This document shows, piece after piece, positions 4,910 to 8,473 of a DNA stretch of 8,473 bases. Every line of letters starts with the position of its first letter. Positions within the stretch are counted from its first letter, which is position 1. Source of the DNA: UBA9732 sp003456855 (GTDB taxonomy: Bacteria; Spirochaetota; Spirochaetia; Sphaerochaetales; Sphaerochaetaceae); assembly GCA_946626785.1 (NCBI GenBank), contig CAMOUY010000094.1, forward strand, positions 1-8,473, given 5' to 3'. The notes below the pieces were generated by a model. The model saw nothing but the letters and a program-made list of their open reading frames with translations. It had not been told where the DNA came from and made no database searches. Both the position numbers and the translations under genes were made by a program.

Positions 4910-6898
4910 TCAGCAATACTGCAAAGCCTTTACATGACCATCATGGATAGCATTTGCAACATTTGATATGCGTTTTGAGTCTCCAATCATAACAGCATGT
5001 TTTCCTTGATCAATTAAGATGTGGTATAGATTTTGAATAGGTTTAGTTCCAAAAGCAATAATAGCAGTATCATATGATACACACTGCTTCTTAAATGCAT
5101 CTTGAACAGATTCTAGATGAGCAACCCCATTATCAAATTCTGTGATTCTCCATCCAGAAAGTATCTTTACATTTGCCTCTTCAAGCAAATACATCAATGC
5201 TCCCCTTGTGATAGGCTCTTCTTGCATTGCAATTGTTTCTAACATTTCTACAACTGTAACATCATACCCTTTTGTTGCATAATAGTGCGCAGTCTCAACA
5301 CCAATTTGACCGCCACCAGCAATGAGAATTCGTTTATCAGGAACTACTTTTCCCTTCAATGCTTCTTGGGCTGTATATATATTGCAACCATTGATTCCTT
5401 CGATTCGAGGGATGAGAGGTTCTGCTCCTGTAGCAACAAAAAACACCGATGCATCTATTTCTTTAATGTTTTTATTTGTAACCTCGTAATTAAGGTATAC
5501 ATGCACGTTGCTCATTTTAGAAAGAGCCATCTTATAATAAACAGGAATATTTTGCATTCTTTCTTTTGCAACAGGAACAGAAGATAGGTATACCTGTCCA
5601 CCACAAAGCATTTCTGTCTTTTCATAGACAAATACTTCATGACCAGCAAGTCCCAGAACACGTGCAGCCTCCAACCCGGCTGGACCTCCGCCAATTATAG
5701 CTATCTTTTTAGGACTCGCTGTCTTTTTGGGATCCTCTGATTCGCACCATTCTCTTCCTGCATATGGATTTATAGAGCACCGCAATGGTAGTTTCCTCAT
5801 TATTCTTTGCCCAATGCAATTATTACAGCATAAGCATTGACGAATTTCATCTTCTTTTCCATTCTGAACCTTATTAACCCAATCCGGATCTGCAATTAAA
5901 CCTCTCCCCATGCCAATGAAGTCAGCAATTCCTTTTGATATGACATCATTAACATCAGAAGGGTTTGTAAAACGGCCTGAACAGATGATTGGAACGGAAA
6001 CAGATTCTTTTACTTTTTTTATATAAGGGATATTCGTTCCAAATGGAACATAGATTGGAGGCAAAGAACGGTGCATCGCATCAGTAAGACCAGCTGTTAC
6101 GTCAAAAGCGTCAACTCCTCTCTGCTCTAAGCATTTTAATAGCCTAAGACTCTCTTCAAGATTTCTTCCATTAGGTGACATTTCATCAACTGATAGCCTA
6201 ACAATCAAAGGCATTTGATTTCCAATCTGCACTCTACATTCATCTATTAATTCAAAAAGAATACGCCATCGTTTCTCTGGAGTCCCACCATATTCGTCTT
6301 TCCTATGGTTAAAAAGTGGCGAAAGAAATTCAGCAAGAAGATAACTCCCTAGTGCATGGATATAAAAAGCATCAAATCCTGCTTGTTTGGCTCGCAAGGC
6401 ACATTTGCCATATTCCTTTACTGTTTCGCGTATTTCATCAACAGTCATTCCTCTGGCAACAAGTTCTCCATCTTGATAATAATCTGAAGGGGCAACTTTT
6501 AATGAATCTCGATTAGTTGACATGTTGGATATATATGACTCCCCTGCACCTTTAGCACCACCGCCAATTGAAACCAATGCTGCAATTTTGCAATCTTCAT
6601 CATGCACTGCTTCTGTAAGGTCACTTAGCATAGGAATAAAAGCATTATTGTCCAATCGAAGAGAACCTGCATATGGGTCATTTGGATCATTCTTGGTATT
6701 ACCTTGAATAGAGTGCAAAAGAATCATACCAACACCACCTTTTGCACGTCGCCTGTAATACTCAATAAGCTGTATCGTTGCTTCACCAGTTGCTGACGCA
6801 TAAAGGGTCTCTGTGGGATTCATTATAATTCTATTTTTGATTTTGAGCTTGCCAATTGTTTGCTCTTGAAAAATACTATCGTAAATACATCGATTCAT
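4910..6898 (-). CDS. Old Yellow Enzyme-type FMN/[4Fe-4S]/FAD oxidoreductase (2-enoate reductase/2,4-dienoyl-CoA reductase/BaiCD-like)
   Basis: A 662-residue cytoplasmic flavoenzyme with the full three-part layout of this family. Residues 8-345 form the FMN TIM barrel: KIKNRIIMNP at the start, IHALGSYLLAEFLSP at 180-194 with candidate catalytic Tyr186, DEYGG at 201-205, and the FMN-phosphate turn MGRGLIADP at 330-338. Cys355, 358, 361 and 374 form the [4Fe-4S] site with spacing x2-x2-x12, identical to trimethylamine dehydrogenase. The FAD-binding GGGPAG is at 403-408 and a second Rossmann GGGQIG, for NAD(P)H, at 528-533. Such enzymes reduce activated C=C bonds of enoates, dienoyl-CoAs, bile-acid intermediates, steroids or bilirubin, passing electrons from NAD(P)H through FAD and the cluster to FMN. 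The substrate is not deducible here. The start is ATG 6898, with GAGGG six bases upstream and one base after the MFS stop codon. It is flanked by an MFS and a MATE transporter, which suggests a cytoplasmic reduction step between import and export. Confidence 0.92.
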   Translation of the reverse strand: MNRCIYDSIFQEQTIGKLKIKNRIIMNPTETLYASATGEATIQLIEYYRRRAKGGVGMILLHSIQGNTKNDPNDPYAGSLRLDNNAFIPMLSDLTEAVHDEDCKIAALVSIGGGAKGAGESYISNMSTNRDSLKVAPSDYYQDGELVARGMTVDEIRETVKEYGKCALRAKQAGFDAFYIHALGSYLLAEFLSPLFNHRKDEYGGTPEKRWRILFELIDECRVQIGNQMPLIVRLSVDEMSPNGRNLEESLRLLKCLEQRGVDAFDVTAGLTDAMHRSLPPIYVPFGTNIPYIKKVKESVSVPIICSGRFTNPSDVNDVISKGIADFIGMGRGLIADPDWVNKVQNGKEDEIRQCLCCNNCIGQRIMRKLPLRCSINPYAGREWCESEDPKKTASPKKIAIIGGGPAGLEAARVLGLAGHEVFVYEKTEMLCGGQVYLSSVPVAKERMQNIPVYYKMALSKMSNVHVYLNYEVTNKNIKEIDASVFFVATGAEPLIPRIEGINGCNIYTAQEALKGKVVPDKRILIAGGGQIGVETAHYYATKGYDVTVVEMLETIAMQEEPITRGALMYLLEEANVKILSGWRITEFDNGVAHLESVQDAFKKQCVSYDTAIIAFGTKPIQNLYHILIDQGKHAVMIGDSKRISNVANAIHDGHVKALQYC

Positions 6899-6899
6899 T

Positions 6900-8126
6900 T
6901 CAAACCCTCTTTTTTTGTGAATCTAACAATGCTGTTAGTATTAGGCAAATAATGAACATAATAAGGCATATTGAAGTAATCACATTAAGTCCCGAAACTG
7001 AATTGGCTATATGTCCAAGAATCAATGGACAGACACATCCACCGAAAAATACTGATACCCCCATTATTATTCCATTGGCAGTTCCTATAAGATTCTTTGG
7101 CAAGTCCTGTCCTGGAATCAGATAAATAAATATTGAGACAGTAGCAGCTGCCCAATTTCCAAAAAGTACATAGGTCCAAACACTTATGACTTTTCCTTCA
7201 AATAAAATCATACCAAGCGGGGACAGGGAACAAATAACAAATGTAACAAACATAACGCGCTTGCCACCAAATTTGTCAGCTAATGCGGGGATGATAAAAC
7301 TGACTGGAATATAAAGTAACCCCATAATAGAAAGCAATGTGCCCTTTTGAGCTGTAGTTATATTCATTATTTCTGTAAGATATAAAGGTCCGAAAATTGT
7401 CAATGTAAGTTTTGCGGCACATTCAAAGACACCTATTATCAAGCATAAGACAAATGACTTATAATGCATCAATTCTGATACAGACTTGAGAAATAGTCCT
7501 TTTTTTCCTGGCTGGGGAATGTTCTTCTCACAATGAACTTCAGATACTGTCAAATGCATTATTATCGCAATAAAAATAATTATCCCACCAGTAAAAATAA
7601 AAGCAGCACGCCAAGAATAGCGCAAAACTATTTGAGTTAGAATGATAGGGCCTAGTGTACTAGCAATAACAGCAGAGCCTGTAGACATAAAACCACTTCT
7701 AGCCCCAAGATCATTTTTTATAAGATTATTACTGATGATTGACACAAGCATTGACATTGTGGCACCAACACAAAAACCCCAAACGAACCTTAATAATAAA
7801 ACAAGTACATATGAATTAGCAAAGGAGACAAGAATAGACAATAATCCTGCAACATAAAGAAGAGGAACAACTAAAACCTTTCTCAGCCCGGTTCTATCTG
7901 CAATAGCGCCAATTATTATAGAAGACAGTGCCTTAGTGCTCCAGACAACAGCGTTTAAATTCGAATACTGTGAAGCACTGATCCCAAGCTCTTTCATCAA
8001 AACATCAGAGAAGAAAGTTATGCCATTGGCATCAAGCATAACAAAACCATATGCAAGAAAAAACAAACCGGAAATATAGTTAACGTATAATCTGGGATAC
8101 TTATTAATTTTGATTAAAGTAGACAT
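6900..8126 (-). CDS. Major facilitator superfamily transporter
   Basis: A 408-residue twelve-helix secondary transporter of the inner membrane, of standard MFS length. The loop between helices 2 and 3 carries motif A, GAIADRTGLRK (residues 73-83). A weaker copy, ALADKFGGKR, appears at 281-290 in the second half, showing the expected internal duplication. SWRAAFIFTG at 171-180 is the usual entry to helix 6, and a hydrophilic linker at about 198-215 separates the halves. Helix 1 contains charged or polar residues (MLDANGITFF, 30-39) that may face the substrate. No closer subfamily is recognised, and uptake or export cannot be told apart. The ATG start at 8126 lies two bases after the stop of the ABC ATPase gene and has no Shine-Dalgarno match, so translation probably depends on coupling. 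The gene ends one base before the flavoenzyme start, making transport of that enzyme's substrate or product the leading guess. Confidence 0.88.
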   Translation of the reverse strand: MSTLIKINKYPRLYVNYISGLFFLAYGFVMLDANGITFFSDVLMKELGISASQYSNLNAVVWSTKALSSIIIGAIADRTGLRKVLVVPLLYVAGLLSILVSFANSYVLVLLLRFVWGFCVGATMSMLVSIISNNLIKNDLGARSGFMSTGSAVIASTLGPIILTQIVLRYSWRAAFIFTGGIIIFIAIIMHLTVSEVHCEKNIPQPGKKGLFLKSVSELMHYKSFVLCLIIGVFECAAKLTLTIFGPLYLTEIMNITTAQKGTLLSIMGLLYIPVSFIIPALADKFGGKRVMFVTFVICSLSPLGMILFEGKVISVWTYVLFGNWAAATVSIFIYLIPGQDLPKNLIGTANGIIMGVSVFFGGCVCPLILGHIANSVSGLNVITSICLIMFIICLILTALLDSQKKRV

Positions 8127-8128
8127 TT

Positions 8129-8473
8129 TTATTTTTCAATATTGTGACAAGCCACAAAATGCCCATTTCCATAATCTACAAGATTAGGCATAACTGATTT
8201 ACACTTATCTGTCGCTCTCGTGCATCTTGGATGGAAAGGACATCCGGACGGAGGATTAATTGGACTAGGAATTTCTCCTTCCAGAATAATTCTTTGTCTT
8301 GATTTTTCGACATCGTAATCAACTATAGGAACAGCGGCTAAAAGAGCCTTGGTATAAGGGTGTAAAGGATTATCATAGAGCCACTCTGAGGAAGTGACTT
8401 CGACAAGTCGCCCTAAATACATAACACCCACAGTATCACTCAGATGCCTAACAACAGCAAGATCATGTGCTAT
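8129..8473 (-). CDS. Peptide/nickel-type ABC transporter ATP-binding protein, OppF/DppF class (C-terminal part)
   Basis: The last 115 codons of an ATPase subunit that drives oligopeptide, dipeptide or nickel-type importers; the N-terminal part with the Walker A, signature and Walker B motifs lies beyond the window. The fragment opens with the switch histidine, AHDLAVVRHLSD, followed by VMYLGRLVE, then NPLHPYTKALLAAVP and the oligopeptide-transporter C-terminal extension GEIPSPINPPSGCPFHPRC with a further cysteine pair (CKS and VACH). The combination 'HPYTKALLAAVPI...GEIPSPINPPSGC' is the OppF/DppF pattern, as opposed to OppD. In such operons this is usually the last transporter gene, so the remaining opp genes should lie at higher coordinates. 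It ends in TAA two bases before the MFS start, so the peptide-type transporter appears to share a transcript with the MFS/flavoenzyme block. The cysteines of the C-terminal extension are common in the family and hold an iron-sulfur cluster in some members. Confidence 0.9.
   Translation of the reverse strand: MAHDLAVVRHLSDTVGVMYLGRLVEVTSSEWLYDNPLHPYTKALLAAVPIVDYDVEKSRQRIILEGEIPSPINPPSGCPFHPRCTRATDKCKSVMPNLVDYGNGHFVACHNIEK

Larger units (their letters stand above)
2058..8473 (-). other. Seven-gene transcription unit (partial at its 5' end)
   Basis: All seven genes from the OppF-like ATPase to the Dabb protein are on the minus strand with junctions of 2, 1, 16, -35, 19 and 26 bases, and no terminator-like hairpin was found in any gap. 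The promoter must lie upstream of base 8473. No convincing terminator follows the Dabb gene, so read-through into the binding-protein gene is possible. Ribosome sites are weak or absent at the MFS and MATE genes, moderate at the flavoenzyme, and strong (AGGAGG or GGAGG) at the last three genes, so the three small enzymes may be made at higher level than the transporters. Confidence 0.75.

Noticed and set aside
5285..5587. Plus-strand 100-codon open frame opposite the flavoenzyme
   Set aside because: It is antisense to a well-conserved FAD/NAD-binding region, has no ribosome site and shows no recognisable protein features.
1..8473. CRISPR arrays, transposases, integrase genes, tRNA or rRNA genes, attachment-site repeats
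   Set aside because: None was seen. Nearly every base is in one of nine protein genes, and no spaced direct repeats or RNA-gene motifs were found on either strand. Horizontal transfer is therefore argued from composition only.

Overview
This 8,473-base window reads entirely on the minus strand and carries nine genes with almost no spare DNA. The longest non-coding stretch is 130 bases. The likely host is a diderm gut- or sediment-type anaerobe, most plausibly a spirochaete of the Sphaerochaeta/Treponema kind. The solute-binding protein at 719-1927 has a plain signal peptide with no lipobox cysteine, followed by the small, Gly/Ala/Ser-rich mature start (FASGATEAS) common in spirochaetal binding proteins. 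The [4Fe-4S] flavin reductase at 4910-6898 belongs to a family concentrated in anaerobes. The phylum call is an inference from these features.

Read in the direction of transcription, from high to low coordinates, a tight seven-gene run comes first. It contains the C-terminal end of an OppF/DppF-type peptide ABC ATPase (8129-8473), an MFS transporter (6900-8126), a 662-residue Old Yellow Enzyme/2-enoate-reductase-type oxidoreductase (4910-6898), a MATE efflux protein (3463-4893), a divergent member of the OMP decarboxylase/hexulose-phosphate synthase (HUMPS) superfamily (2847-3497), a YhcH/YiaL/NanQ-type cupin (2375-2827) and a dimeric alpha/beta-barrel (Dabb) protein (2058-2348). Junctions range from a 35-base overlap to a 26-base gap, so the seven are very likely co-transcribed. 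After 130 bases with a good promoter candidate comes a second unit: a ferric-type solute-binding protein (719-1927), a terminator-like hairpin, then the first 212 codons of its FbpB-type permease (1-638), which runs off the window edge.

The function of the run is not certain. The flavoenzyme flanked by two unrelated exporters/importers suggests uptake and reduction of an unsaturated small molecule with export of a product. The three small downstream proteins look like a sugar or sugar-acid handling set: a YiaL-type protein and a HUMPS enzyme also sit together in the E. coli yia-sgb operon. The HUMPS protein has lost, by eye alignment, both the second aspartate of the DxKxxD active-site motif and the GR phosphate-binding pair, so it probably does not do the textbook reaction.

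Base composition splits the window. The left part (to about 2,750) is near 45-50% G+C in sampled lines, and the right part is near 30-40%, with a patchy junction at about 2,760-2,990 that falls partly inside the HUMPS gene. This is consistent with acquisition of the transporter/flavoenzyme block from a more AT-rich donor.
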